A stretch of 64,000 bases of DNA, taken from NCBI GenBank assembly GCA_023412005.1, contig JAEYOE010000002.1:1-64000 (forward strand). The letters run 5' to 3'. Under the pieces are notes generated by a model. It worked only from the letters and a program-made list of their open reading frames with translations. It was not told the origin of the DNA and searched no databases. This DNA is from Bacillota bacterium (lineage in GTDB: Bacteria > Bacillota > Clostridia > Christensenellales > SZUA-584). Positions 53,938 through 62,370 of this stretch are shown here, one piece after another. The position numbers and the translations under genes are program-made. Within the stretch, counting starts at the first letter, position 1. The number at the start of each line of letters is the position of its first letter.

Positions 53938-55245
53938 CTACTCACCTCCTTTCGCAGCTGTTTCAGCCGCGCTTTTTCTTATGGTATAAAGCTTTATGTT
54001 TTTTACGTTAAGCGAAATCGCCAGCTTGAGCAGCGCTCTTGTGATGACCAGTGCCGTGAACATTGACGTTAAAATACTGATGATCAGTGTATAACCAAAG
54101 CCCATCACCGTGCCCACACCAAAGAACGCGATCGTGGCCGCCGCAATAATTGTTGTGATGTTCGAGTCGATAATGGTGCTCAACGCCTTGGAGAAGCCAG
54201 CATTCAGCGAGGCGCGCAGCGTCTTTCCTGTTGCGAGCTCTTCCTTGAACCTCTCGAATATGATGACGTTGGCATCCACCGCCATGCCCACACCGAGTAT
54301 GATACCCGCGATGCCCGGCAGTGTCAGCTGTATCGACGGTATCGCCGCGAGCAGGAACAGTATGATAAAGATGTAAACACCGAGAGCCAGCACCGCCATC
54401 AATCCCGGCAGCCGGTAGTAAACAAGCATGAATATGAACAACACCAAGATACCGATCAAACCGGCCAGCAAGCTCTGATTCAGTGCGTCTTCACCGAGCG
54501 ACGCGCTGATTGTGCGGTTTTCAATTTCCTTCAGCTCCAGCGGCAGCGCGCCGGACTGTATGTTAACCGCAAGCTTTGTCGCTTCCTCCTGCGAGAAGCC
54601 GGCGGCTCCGCCCGAAATGATCGCCGTTCCGCCGTATATCGGCCCTTCTTCGACCACGGGGCTTGATATGGTCACACCGTCAATCGCAATATCAAGTGTG
54701 CTGCCCTTTTTTGCATAGGCTTCGGCGGAAATCTGTCCGAATATCTCCGCGCCCTTCGCATTCAGCTTTAACTGAACAACCGGCTCGTTATTATTCTGCG
54801 GCAAGACCATCGCTGCGGCGCTCTCCACCATGTCGCCCGTGATTTGCGTTTTGCCGTTGATATCTTTAATTTCCAGCTTGGCCGGCGTAAAGATATCCTT
54901 AAACACTTCATTGGCATCTTCTTCTTTGCTCGGTATCTCCACACGAATGCGGTCGGTGCCCTGAATCACCACGGTCGCCTCCGTATAGCCCTTTTCGTCG
55001 AGCCTCTTGCGAAGCACCCCTAGCGTGGAGTCGAGCTTGCCGCTGAACTCATCGTCTGGCATATCGTCATGCTGAGCTTGGTAAACCGCATAGCCGCCGC
55101 CCGTTAAATCGAGGCCGAGGCTGACCTGCTTGTAAAGCGGATCCATTTTGTATATACCGATCTGAAAACCGGTCATCCCAAAATAGACCGCAACGCTGAA
55201 GATTAAAACAATAATCACCAGCCATAAGATGCTGCGTCTTCTCAT
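53938..55245 (-). CDS. secD: Protein translocase subunit SecD
   Basis: 435 residues. LGLDLTGGGYAVYQ near 45, six membrane helices from ~255, GVGMAVDANVIIFERFKEEL as the signature in the membrane part. AAGGAGG before the ATG. Transcribed from the promoter at 55387-55415 with a ~140-base leader. Confidence 0.96.
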   Translation of the reverse strand: MRRRSILWLVIIVLIFSVAVYFGMTGFQIGIYKMDPLYKQVSLGLDLTGGGYAVYQAQHDDMPDDEFSGKLDSTLGVLRKRLDEKGYTEATVVIQGTDRIRVEIPSKEEDANEVFKDIFTPAKLEIKDINGKTQITGDMVESAAAMVLPQNNNEPVVQLKLNAKGAEIFGQISAEAYAKKGSTLDIAIDGVTISSPVVEEGPIYGGTAIISGGAAGFSQEEATKLAVNIQSGALPLELKEIENRTISASLGEDALNQSLLAGLIGILVLFIFMLVYYRLPGLMAVLALGVYIFIILFLLAAIPSIQLTLPGIAGIILGVGMAVDANVIIFERFKEELATGKTLRASLNAGFSKALSTIIDSNITTIIAAATIAFFGVGTVMGFGYTLIISILTSMFTALVITRALLKLAISLNVKNIKLYTIRKSAAETAAKGGE

Positions 55246-55521
55246 ATCTTAACCGTTTCCTCCTTGAATTGGATGACTACATTTGGTTTTTGAGCTTGTC
55301 CTTAATATCCGGGAAACTACAATATCGAAATAACAAGCTTGCTTTGATCTCGCCTTAAGCAATATCTTGGCGAAAAAACTCAATTCATTATATACGTGAG
55401 TAAAATAATAGTCAACGGAAAAAAGCGTACAATACAGCATGGTGAATCCTGTCGGTGAATGCCCATTATTCTATTTTTTTTAGAATCGAAAATACCGTCC
55501 AATGCCGCTGTCTGAGATCAC
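55246..55521. other. secD leader and gap
   Basis: No gene. Contains the secD promoter and its ~140-base leader, in which I see no known riboswitch; a downstream terminator of the malic enzyme gene follows at 55522. Confidence 0.5.
55387..55415 (-). promoter_or_regulatory. Promoter of secD-secF
   Basis: Minus strand TTGACT, 17 bases, TATAAT. Confidence 0.82.
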
Positions 55522-55555
55522 AAAAGGATCCGAGAAATACGATCCCCGGATCCTT
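55522..55555 (-). terminator. Terminator after the malic enzyme gene
   Basis: AAGGATCCG/CGGATCCTT 9-bp stem and TTTT on the minus strand. Confidence 0.8.
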
Positions 55556-55592
55556 AATAAACGGCAACAGTTTGATATTTCGGATTTTTGTA

Positions 55593-56765
55593 TTAGATAC
55601 GGGCCACGCCGGAATCACGCGCGGCTTTAGCCACAGCCTCAGCCACCGCTGCGCCCACACGCGGGTCGAACGGAGCGGGAATAATGTAATCGGCTTTGAG
55701 TTCGCTGTCAGACACCAAACCGGCAATCGCATATGCGGCAGCAATTTTCATCTCGTCGTTGATGTCGCTGGCACGCACATCGAGCGCGCCGCGGAAAATG
55801 CCGGGGAACGCAAGCACGTTGTTAATCTGGTTTGCAAAATCACTGCGGCCTGTACCCACAACGGATGCGCCTGCCGCCAAGGCATCTTCCGGCATAATCT
55901 CCGGCGTGGGGTTAGACATCGCGAATATAATCGGGTCTTTGGCCATGGTTTTTACCATTTCTTTAGACAGCACATTCGGCGCAGAAAGTCCGAAGAACAC
56001 ATCGGCACCCTTAATCACGTCCGCGAGCGGACCCTTTTTCATCTGCTTGTTCGATATCTCTGCCATCAACTCTTTTTCGCTGTTCAGGTTATCGCGGCCT
56101 TTATAGATAGCGCCTTGTCTGTCACAAAGCACAACGTCGGTCAGACCCATCGCCATCAACAGCCGCGTCACCGCGATTGCCGCAGCGCCCGCACCGTTAA
56201 CCACGGCACTGATGCTTTTTAAGTCTTTGCCCGTCAGTTTAAGCGCGTTAATCATCGCTGCGAGCGAAACCACAGCCGTACCATGCTGATCGTCGTGGAA
56301 TATCGGTATATCGCAGCATTCCTTGAGCCGTCGCTCAATCTCGAAGCAGCGCGGCGCGGAGATGTCCTCAAGGTTCACGCCGCCGAAGCTTCCTGCCAGC
56401 AGCCGCACGGTGTTAACAATGTCGTCCACGTCCTTGCTGCGAATGCAGAGAGGAAATGCATCCACACCGCCAAAGGTCTTGAATAATACGCATTTGCCTT
56501 CCATAACGGGCATGCCGGCTTCGGGTCCAATATCGCCGAGTCCCAGCACTGCCGTACCGTCCGTCACAACCGCAACAAGATTCCAGCGGCGCGTATACGT
56601 ATAAGACAAGTCCACATTATCGGAAATTTTCAGACATGGCTCAGCCACACCAGGCGTGTAAGCCACGCTCAAATCATGCTTGTCTTTAACCGGTACCGTG
56701 CTGATAACCTCAATCTTGCCTTTCCATTCCTCGTGCAGTTTTAACGATTCTTCAATAATGGTCAT
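55593..56765 (-). CDS. NAD(P)-dependent malic enzyme
   Basis: 390 residues, the short bacterial form. VAYTPGVAEPCL near 34, a catalytic lysine in MEGKCVLFKTFGG, IFHDDQHGTAVVSLAA and the nucleotide-fold VVNGAGAAAIAV. It oxidatively decarboxylates malate to pyruvate. It follows a dehydrogenase gene with a malate-type residue after 24 bases, probably in one operon. Confidence 0.94.
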   Translation of the reverse strand: MTIIEESLKLHEEWKGKIEVISTVPVKDKHDLSVAYTPGVAEPCLKISDNVDLSYTYTRRWNLVAVVTDGTAVLGLGDIGPEAGMPVMEGKCVLFKTFGGVDAFPLCIRSKDVDDIVNTVRLLAGSFGGVNLEDISAPRCFEIERRLKECCDIPIFHDDQHGTAVVSLAAMINALKLTGKDLKSISAVVNGAGAAAIAVTRLLMAMGLTDVVLCDRQGAIYKGRDNLNSEKELMAEISNKQMKKGPLADVIKGADVFFGLSAPNVLSKEMVKTMAKDPIIFAMSNPTPEIMPEDALAAGASVVGTGRSDFANQINNVLAFPGIFRGALDVRASDINDEMKIAAAYAIAGLVSDSELKADYIIPAPFDPRVGAAVAEAVAKAARDSGVARI

Positions 56766-56788
56766 TATATCTACTTCCTTCCTAAAAT

Positions 56789-57739
56789 TTAGAGAACATC
56801 TTTAATAACGCTTTTCAGTTTATCTGCTGACAAGCGCAGTTGATCTAATTCTTCCTCAGTCATGCGGATATCGAGATATCTGTCGATACCGTTACGATTG
56901 ACAACACAGGGCAGACTGATGGCCACATCACTGATGCCATAATTCCCATTCAACGCTGTTGAGAGAGTCAGCACCGAATTCTCATCGCCCATTATCGCTC
57001 CGAGCAAGCGCGTTGCCGCCAAGGCAATGCCGTAGAACGTTGCTCCCTTGGCCTTAATGATTTCCGCACCGCCGTCGCGTGTCTCTTCAAATATCTGCTG
57101 ACGGTTGATCTTCTGGCAGCGACGCGGACAATCCTCACAGTATTCATCGAACGGCTTAGATGCAATCGAGGCGCGGCTCCAAACAGGCACTTCACTGTCG
57201 CCGTGTTCGCCGACGATATATGCGTGAACATTTCTCACGTCGACCTTGCAATGCTGACTCAGCAGATAACGGAAACGACCGGTATCAAGCATCGTGCCGG
57301 TGCCGATAACACGTGAAGCCGGAAGCCCGCTTTCCTTTTGAACCATGTACGTGAGCACATCCACAGGATTTGATATCAGCATAATAATGGGATTGCTTGC
57401 GTACTTCATAATCTTAGCGAGAATGTCACGTGTGATAGCCACATTGGTTCGCGCAAGATCAATGCGGGTTTGCCCCGGTTGACGGCCAACCCCCGCTGAT
57501 ACAATAATGACGTCGGCATCAGCGCAATCTTCAAAATCTCCGTCTCTGATGGTCAGTTGCTTAAAATAAGCGATACCATGGCTGATATCGAGCGCTTCAC
57601 CGCGCGCCCGGCCTTTGTCTACATCGACCAGCACAATCTCGGATGTCAGGTTGTTCATCATAATCGTGTAGGCGACTGTCGATCCGACTTTGCCTGCACC
57701 GATTACGACAACCTTGCTTTTGTTTGATGCAATGTTCAT
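56789..57739 (-). CDS. Malate/lactate dehydrogenase family protein, malate type likely
   Basis: 316 residues. NAD fold GAGKVGSTVAYTI, catalytic GEHGDSE near 192, substrate arginine in the GQTRIDLA loop. The specificity residue (Gln102 in lactate, Arg102 in malate dehydrogenase) is Arg in AGVGRQPGQTR, so malate/oxaloacetate is the likely pair. A cysteine cluster EYCEDCPRRC near 205-214 lies in the helix region before the substrate-binding part. Operon with malic enzyme downstream supports the malate assignment. A paralog occurs at 62367. Confidence 0.85.
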   Translation of the reverse strand: MNIASNKSKVVVIGAGKVGSTVAYTIMMNNLTSEIVLVDVDKGRARGEALDISHGIAYFKQLTIRDGDFEDCADADVIIVSAGVGRQPGQTRIDLARTNVAITRDILAKIMKYASNPIIMLISNPVDVLTYMVQKESGLPASRVIGTGTMLDTGRFRYLLSQHCKVDVRNVHAYIVGEHGDSEVPVWSRASIASKPFDEYCEDCPRRCQKINRQQIFEETRDGGAEIIKAKGATFYGIALAATRLLGAIMGDENSVLTLSTALNGNYGISDVAISLPCVVNRNGIDRYLDIRMTEEELDQLRLSADKLKSVIKDVL

Positions 57740-57956
57740 AAATGGCCTTCCTTTAGATAAATTTCTTTATTTCAAATTTAATTGAAGTCATTATCATTCT
57801 GAAAAAATCAGAAATTCTTTAGATGTTATTATATTGTGAAAAAAAAATCAAACTTCTAAAAGCCCTGAATTTTTGCTGTAATTGATGATTATCAAAATGA
57901 AACCACATATATCCCTTCAAAAACGTTCCATATGTCGCATTTTCATCAATTTACTG
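57740..57956. other. AT-rich gap upstream of the dehydrogenase gene
   Basis: No gene seen. Contains TATAAT at ~57823 that could be a -10 element, but no -35 with good spacing, and a TCTGA-TTTTTT-TCAGA-like hairpin. Region 57971-58005 to the right is the ribH terminator. Confidence 0.4.
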
Positions 57957-58070
57957 CTAATATGCTCTTGAAATAAAAAATGGCTGGCCATTGTCCTGCC
58001 ATTTTATGAGTTCCTTGTTTAATTGATCCACATCTTCCATTGTAATTCCTCTTAGGCGCCTTTGAACCAT
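57957..58070 (-). CDS. Possible small protein downstream of ribH
   Basis: 37 codons from an ATG seven bases after GGAGG. The peptide (VQRRLRGITMEDVDQLNKE, then IKWQDNGQPFFISRAY) has protein-like composition. Against it: a second ATG overlaps in another frame and the ribH terminator (57971-58005) lies inside the 3' half. No family recognised. Confidence 0.3.
   Translation of the reverse strand: MVQRRLRGITMEDVDQLNKELIKWQDNGQPFFISRAY
57971..58005 (-). terminator. Terminator of the riboflavin operon
   Basis: Minus strand AAAATGGC...GCCATTTT stem and T-run TTTTATTT, about 130 bases after the ribH stop. Confidence 0.7.
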
Positions 58071-58135
58071 CCATTTTCCTCCGGTGGCGGGCTAACTTGC
58101 TTACTAAGGAAGATAAATGGTTTTCTGCAGTCTTA

Positions 58136-58603
58136 TTAAAGCTGGCAAAGCAGATTACACATTTCAATCGCAGTGAGCGCTGCGTCAAATCCTTTGTTAC
58201 CCACTTTTGTGCCTGCTCTTTCGATAGCCTGTTCAATATTCTCTGTGGTAAGCACGCCAAAAACAACCGGTATTCCTGTCTGAAGAGAAACCTGTGCTAT
58301 TCCTTTGGTCATTTCATTGGCGACATAATCGAAATGCGGCGTTGAACCGCGGATGACAGCGCCGACACAAATAATAGCGTTATACTTCTGAGATTTCGCC
58401 ATTTTCTGTGCGGCGAGCGGAATTTCGAAGGCTCCCGGTACCCAAACCACATCAATCTGCTGCTCTTCTGCACCATGTCGAGTCAAACCGTCAATTGCAC
58501 CATTAACCAGCTTGCTGCCAATAAATTCGTTAAAACGCCCTGCTACAATTCCGAATTTTAAGTCTTTAGAAACAAGATTTCCTTGAATCGTTTTTACTCC
58601 CAT
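58136..58603 (-). CDS. ribH: 6,7-dimethyl-8-ribityllumazine synthase
   Basis: 155 residues from ATG 58603, chosen by GGAGGG eight bases upstream. GIVAGRFNEFI, VPGAFEIPL and AVIRGSTPHFDYV are family signatures. It condenses the pyrimidine from RibD with dihydroxybutanone phosphate. Last gene of the rib operon. Confidence 0.97.
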   Translation of the reverse strand: MGVKTIQGNLVSKDLKFGIVAGRFNEFIGSKLVNGAIDGLTRHGAEEQQIDVVWVPGAFEIPLAAQKMAKSQKYNAIICVGAVIRGSTPHFDYVANEMTKGIAQVSLQTGIPVVFGVLTTENIEQAIERAGTKVGNKGFDAALTAIEMCNLLCQL

Positions 58604-58628
58604 TGTTAAACCCTCCAAAAATATATTA

Positions 58629-59852
58629 TTATTCTTTCTCTTTATCGACGGGCATGTTGCTTGAAAACAAATGGCCCATTTTTTCCTTTTTCGTGCTGAT
58701 ATAAAACGCGTTAACCTGATTTGTTTTCATTTCAATAGGTACCCGCTCGATAATCTCTAATCCATACCCATTAAGACCGGTCATTTTATGTGGATTATTT
58801 GTCAGCAAGCGCATTTTCCTAACTCCCAAGTCACTGAGTATTTGCGCCCCGATTCCATATTCCCGCAGGTCAGGCGCAAATCCCAGCAGTACGTTGGCCT
58901 CAACGGTATCTTTTCCTTTATCCTGCAGCTCATATGCTCTGATCTTATTCACCAAACCAATGCCACGCCCTTCCTGTCGCATATACAGAAGCACGCCTCT
59001 GCCCTCCTGCACAATTTGGCGCATTGCGGCATCGAGCTGTTCGCCACAGTCGCATCTCAACGAGTGGAAGGCATCCCCGGTTAAACATTCAGAATGCACG
59101 CGAACCAGTACCGGCAGATCTGTTCCCGAAATATCGCCCATCACCAACGCCACATGATGTTCTCCGCTTATCTTGTTTTCATAGGCAACGATATCAAAAT
59201 CTCCATATTTTGTTGGCAGTTTAGCCGTGGCGGCGGCAAGAATAGATTTCTCTGTTCTCCTTCTGTATTGTACGAGGTCCGCGACCGTTATCATTTTCAG
59301 TTGATGTTTCCGGCTAAAATCGGCCAGCTCAGCCACTCTCGCCATTGTTCCGTTTTCGTTCATGATTTCGCATATCACTCCGGCAGGGTACAGACCGGCC
59401 AGTCGAGCCAAATCGACCGCGGCTTCCGTATGGCCAAGCCTTTGCAGGACGCCGCCATCTTTCGCAATTAACGGAAAAATATGGCCGGGACGCGAAAAAT
59501 CATCGCCTCGCGACTGTGGATTGACCAACTGGCGGATCGTTTCTGCGCGTTCATAAGCGGATATTCCGGTTTTTACGGACTTATGGTCAACCGTGACAGT
59601 AAATGCGGTTCTCATGCTCTCCGTATTTCGATCTACCATGAGTTGAAGGCTCAATTCACGTGCTCTTTCCAAAGTTAGCGGCGCGCAGATCATACCTTTC
59701 CCATGGGTAGCCATAAAGTTGACGGCTTCAGGCGTTACTTTTTCTGCGGCCATAAGAAGGTCGCCTTCATTCTCTCTGTCTTCGTCATCTACAACAATGA
59801 TCATTTTCCCTTTTTGGATATCTGATATGGCTTCTTCAATAGTAAAAAACAT
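58629..59852 (-). CDS. ribBA: DHBP synthase/GTP cyclohydrolase II fusion
   Basis: 407 residues. Residues 1-200 are RibB (VVDDEDRENEGDL, THGKGMIC, GHTEAAVDL); 205-400 are RibA with the zinc site CLTGDAFHSLRCDCG and RQEGRGIGL. Provides both precursors of riboflavin. Confidence 0.97.
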   Translation of the reverse strand: MFFTIEEAISDIQKGKMIIVVDDEDRENEGDLLMAAEKVTPEAVNFMATHGKGMICAPLTLERARELSLQLMVDRNTESMRTAFTVTVDHKSVKTGISAYERAETIRQLVNPQSRGDDFSRPGHIFPLIAKDGGVLQRLGHTEAAVDLARLAGLYPAGVICEIMNENGTMARVAELADFSRKHQLKMITVADLVQYRRRTEKSILAAATAKLPTKYGDFDIVAYENKISGEHHVALVMGDISGTDLPVLVRVHSECLTGDAFHSLRCDCGEQLDAAMRQIVQEGRGVLLYMRQEGRGIGLVNKIRAYELQDKGKDTVEANVLLGFAPDLREYGIGAQILSDLGVRKMRLLTNNPHKMTGLNGYGLEIIERVPIEMKTNQVNAFYISTKKEKMGHLFSSNMPVDKEKE

Positions 59853-59879
59853 ATATCTCTCCTTTAATGGTACTCGGGT

Positions 59880-60536
59880 TCAGGCAAACCCGTTTTCTTT
59901 TAAGAATTCTTCCGTCACTTTTTTAGACTGATATGCCGGACCCGCATTGTTTTTTGCAATCAGCTTGTAAACGTACTTGCCTATAATGTCGCACTCAATA
60001 TTTAACAAATCACCAACATGTTTTTCCCCCAGTGCGGTTAGATTGGCAGTATGCGGTATCAAGGATACCGCAAAAGCATCGTTATAAATTCCGGCAACAG
60101 TCAGGCTGATACCGTCCAATGTGACAGATCCCTTCGGAACAATAAACTCCAGAATATCCTTGGAAACTTCAACCGCAAGCCAAATTGCGTTTTTCTCTTC
60201 AGAACGTTTTTTTAGCTTACCAACGCCGTCAATGTGCCCGCTGACGAGATGTCCTCCCAGACGGTCGCTTAAACGCAGAGCACGCTCCAAGTTTACCGGG
60301 AAAGAAGCGGATAGTAAGTGCAGCGATGTATGCCGCATCGTTTCAGGCATAACATCGGCTGAAAAAGAACCTGTTGCGATATCGGTTACTGTCAGGCATA
60401 CACCATTTACCGCAATACTATCACCGACTTGGGTGCTTTCAAGCACCCGGCTGCAGCCAATGGTTAAGCGGAAAAAGAGACTGCCCTTTTTTATCTCCTT
60501 TACAACTCCTTTTTCTTCTGTTATCCCTGTAAACAT
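59880..60536 (-). CDS. ribE: Riboflavin synthase alpha chain
   Basis: 218 residues, two lumazine-binding repeats: MFTGITEEKGVV/GDSIAVNGVCLTV and LGGHLVSGHIDGVG/GSVTLDGISLTV. Makes riboflavin by dismutation of lumazine. It overlaps the ribD end by 16 bases. Confidence 0.97.
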   Translation of the reverse strand: MFTGITEEKGVVKEIKKGSLFFRLTIGCSRVLESTQVGDSIAVNGVCLTVTDIATGSFSADVMPETMRHTSLHLLSASFPVNLERALRLSDRLGGHLVSGHIDGVGKLKKRSEEKNAIWLAVEVSKDILEFIVPKGSVTLDGISLTVAGIYNDAFAVSLIPHTANLTALGEKHVGDLLNIECDIIGKYVYKLIAKNNAGPAYQSKKVTEEFLKENGFA

Positions 60537-61636
60537 AAGTCTCCTTTCAAATACCCCTCAATCAAGACATCCATACCAGATTGACTGACATGGATATTAT
60601 CGATAGATATGGCATCCTGCATCAACGGTATGCCCTGACCTTCCACAGGCGTCACAGCCTCCTTGCCGCCAATAATTTTGGGCGCTACAAAAATCATAAG
60701 CTTATCGACAATCCCTGCTCCAATTGCGGCTGTGTTCAGCCTTCCGCCACCCTCCAAAAGTATACTGTCAACCTCGAGAGCGTGCAGGGTACGCATAAGG
60801 CTTTTCAAATCAACATGCCTGCCAATGCCATCGGCTTTGATCACCTGAACTCCCATTTTAATAAGTGTCTCTTCTTTATATGGGTCGATTTGGGTTGTTG
60901 TAGCCAGCAGCACTCTCGCTTCGGATTCTCCTGCAATCGCCTCACAATCGAGGGGAATGACTCCACGGCTATCAATGATAACCCGCATGGGATCCTTGCC
61001 TTTCCCGGATGCAAGCCGTGTCGTCAGCGCAGGGTTATCTCTGCAAATTGTCCCGCTGCCCACCATAATAGCGCCGACACGCTGGCGAAGCCAGTGAACG
61101 CTTTGTCTGGATGCTTCTCCAGATATCCATTTGGAATCGCCGGTTACAGAGGCAATTTTTCCGTCCAGCGTCATTGCTGTTTTCATAATCACAAAAGGGC
61201 GGTCTGTCGTGATATACTTAATAAAAATCTCATTAAGCTTTCTCGCCTCTGATTCAAGCACGCCGACCGTGACATTGATACCGGCTTGCTTGAGCATGCT
61301 TATGCCGCATCCGGCTACCCTCGGGTTCGGATCGGTCATGGATACAACAACCTCTTGAATACCTTTTTTGATAATGGCTTCAGCGCAAGGAGGCATCCGC
61401 CCATAATGTGAGCATGGCTCCAAATTGACATATAGTGTTGCTCCGCGAAGATCTCTGGCAGTATGACTGAACGCCGCCACCTCAGCATGATCACCGCCGA
61501 GTTCAGCATGATATCCTTCAGCAATAATTTGATTATCCTTGACAATCACAGCGCCGACTAAAGGATTAGGATTTGTATAGCCCCACCCCATTTCAGCCAA
61601 CTCCAGAGCTCTTCTCATATAGACTATGTGATTCAT
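60521..61636 (-). CDS. ribD: Riboflavin deaminase/reductase RibD
   Basis: 371 residues from ATG 61636 (GGAG six bases upstream). The deaminase half has the zinc motifs GDHAEVAAF and PCSHYGRMPPCAEAI; the reductase half (~145-371) has VIMKTAMTLDGKIA and LEGGGRLN. The frame continues upstream through the riboswitch terminator, so an earlier start is not credible. First gene of ribD-ribE-ribBA-ribH. Confidence 0.96.
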   Translation of the reverse strand: MNHIVYMRRALELAEMGWGYTNPNPLVGAVIVKDNQIIAEGYHAELGGDHAEVAAFSHTARDLRGATLYVNLEPCSHYGRMPPCAEAIIKKGIQEVVVSMTDPNPRVAGCGISMLKQAGINVTVGVLESEARKLNEIFIKYITTDRPFVIMKTAMTLDGKIASVTGDSKWISGEASRQSVHWLRQRVGAIMVGSGTICRDNPALTTRLASGKGKDPMRVIIDSRGVIPLDCEAIAGESEARVLLATTTQIDPYKEETLIKMGVQVIKADGIGRHVDLKSLMRTLHALEVDSILLEGGGRLNTAAIGAGIVDKLMIFVAPKIIGGKEAVTPVEGQGIPLMQDAISIDNIHVSQSGMDVLIEGYLKGDLCLQG

Positions 61637-61706
61637 TTTCGCTCCAATTCTCGAATGCCTCATTTGTTTTTCCCGGCAGCCATCGTTTTGCATATTGACC
61701 GGATAA

Positions 61707-61736
61707 ACAAAAAAACCCTGAAGCATAACTTCAGGG
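61707..61736 (-). terminator. Riboswitch-controlled terminator before ribD
   Basis: Minus strand CCCTGAAG-ttatg-CTTCAGGG, 8-bp stem, followed by seven T. The 3' arm CTTCAGGG also occurs at the 5' edge of the FMN aptamer, so the 5' arm can pair with either. Confidence 0.92.
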
Positions 61737-61770
61737 ATATAAAATCTATATAAAATATAAGATCTATATT

Positions 61771-61878
61771 CTTCTCCCATCCAGACTATACTGTCGGCTC
61801 CGGAATCTGACCGGATCTGCCTAAAAAAGGCTCGCGGGCTATACCGCCGGTAAGGAATTTCACCTAACCCTGAAGAAT
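61771..61878 (-). promoter_or_regulatory. FMN riboswitch (RFN element)
   Basis: Minus strand reads CAGGGTTAGGTGAAATTCC, then ACCGGCGGTATAGCCCGCGAGCC, then GGCAGATCCGGT...GCCGACAGTATAGTCTGGATGGGAGAAG: the core of the RFN element. With FMN the terminator before ribD should form and turn off the rib operon. Confidence 0.95.
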
Positions 61879-61922
61879 GAACTATTCAATTCAATATAAG
61901 CAATAAGCTTTTATTCAGCTAC

Positions 61923-61952
61923 AATATACCATAACAATGATATTGCTGTCAA
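61923..61952 (-). promoter_or_regulatory. Promoter of the riboflavin operon
   Basis: Minus strand TTGACA, 18 bases, TATATT, upstream of the FMN aptamer. Confidence 0.68.
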
Positions 61953-62046
61953 TTCAAATGTTGCTTTTTCTCTATAAAACCAAAGATAAGCAATCTATCT
62001 CGGATGCATTAACATACCTGCAAACGCTGACCGTGCCCTTCTTGCT

Positions 62047-62370
62047 TTATAGCGTGAAACGGCAGGTTAACGGTTCGCCCGCAAAATCTTCAGAAATAAT
62101 GTCTGCATACTGCTGCTCATGCCTTTTCAGCCACACATGCGCATAAGCGCAACTGGCTGTCACTTTGGCCTTTCTGGCTCTGAAATGCTCGGCGACCGCC
62201 GTCATCATATCACCGGCCACGCCGCGGCCTCTTAAGCGCGGCACCACATAAGTATGGTCAATGTCATACTCGCCGTTTGCTTTTTCATGAAACGTCGCTT
62301 CGGCAATCACGTCGCCGCTCTCATCCCGGCTGCAGATACGCCCTTTCTCAACAATCCATTTCATGCTCAC
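62047..62370 (-). CDS. Small GNAT-family N-acetyltransferase
   Basis: 107 residues. YVVPRLRGRGVAGDMM is the acetyl-CoA pyrophosphate loop of the small YjdJ-like family. It overlaps the stop of the upstream dehydrogenase gene by a few bases; start GTG 62370 or ATG 62364. Substrate unknown. Confidence 0.8.
   Translation of the reverse strand: MSMKWIVEKGRICSRDESGDVIAEATFHEKANGEYDIDHTYVVPRLRGRGVAGDMMTAVAEHFRARKAKVTASCAYAHVWLKRHEQQYADIISEDFAGEPLTCRFTL

Noticed and set aside
56789..57739. Plain L-lactate dehydrogenase
   Set aside because: Arg at the specificity position and the adjacent malic enzyme favour malate; kept as malate/lactate family with malate preferred.
57946..58266. 106-residue minus-strand frame across the ribH end
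   Set aside because: Antisense-free but out of frame with ribH over most of its length; contains the ribH terminator; no start site at its first ATG.
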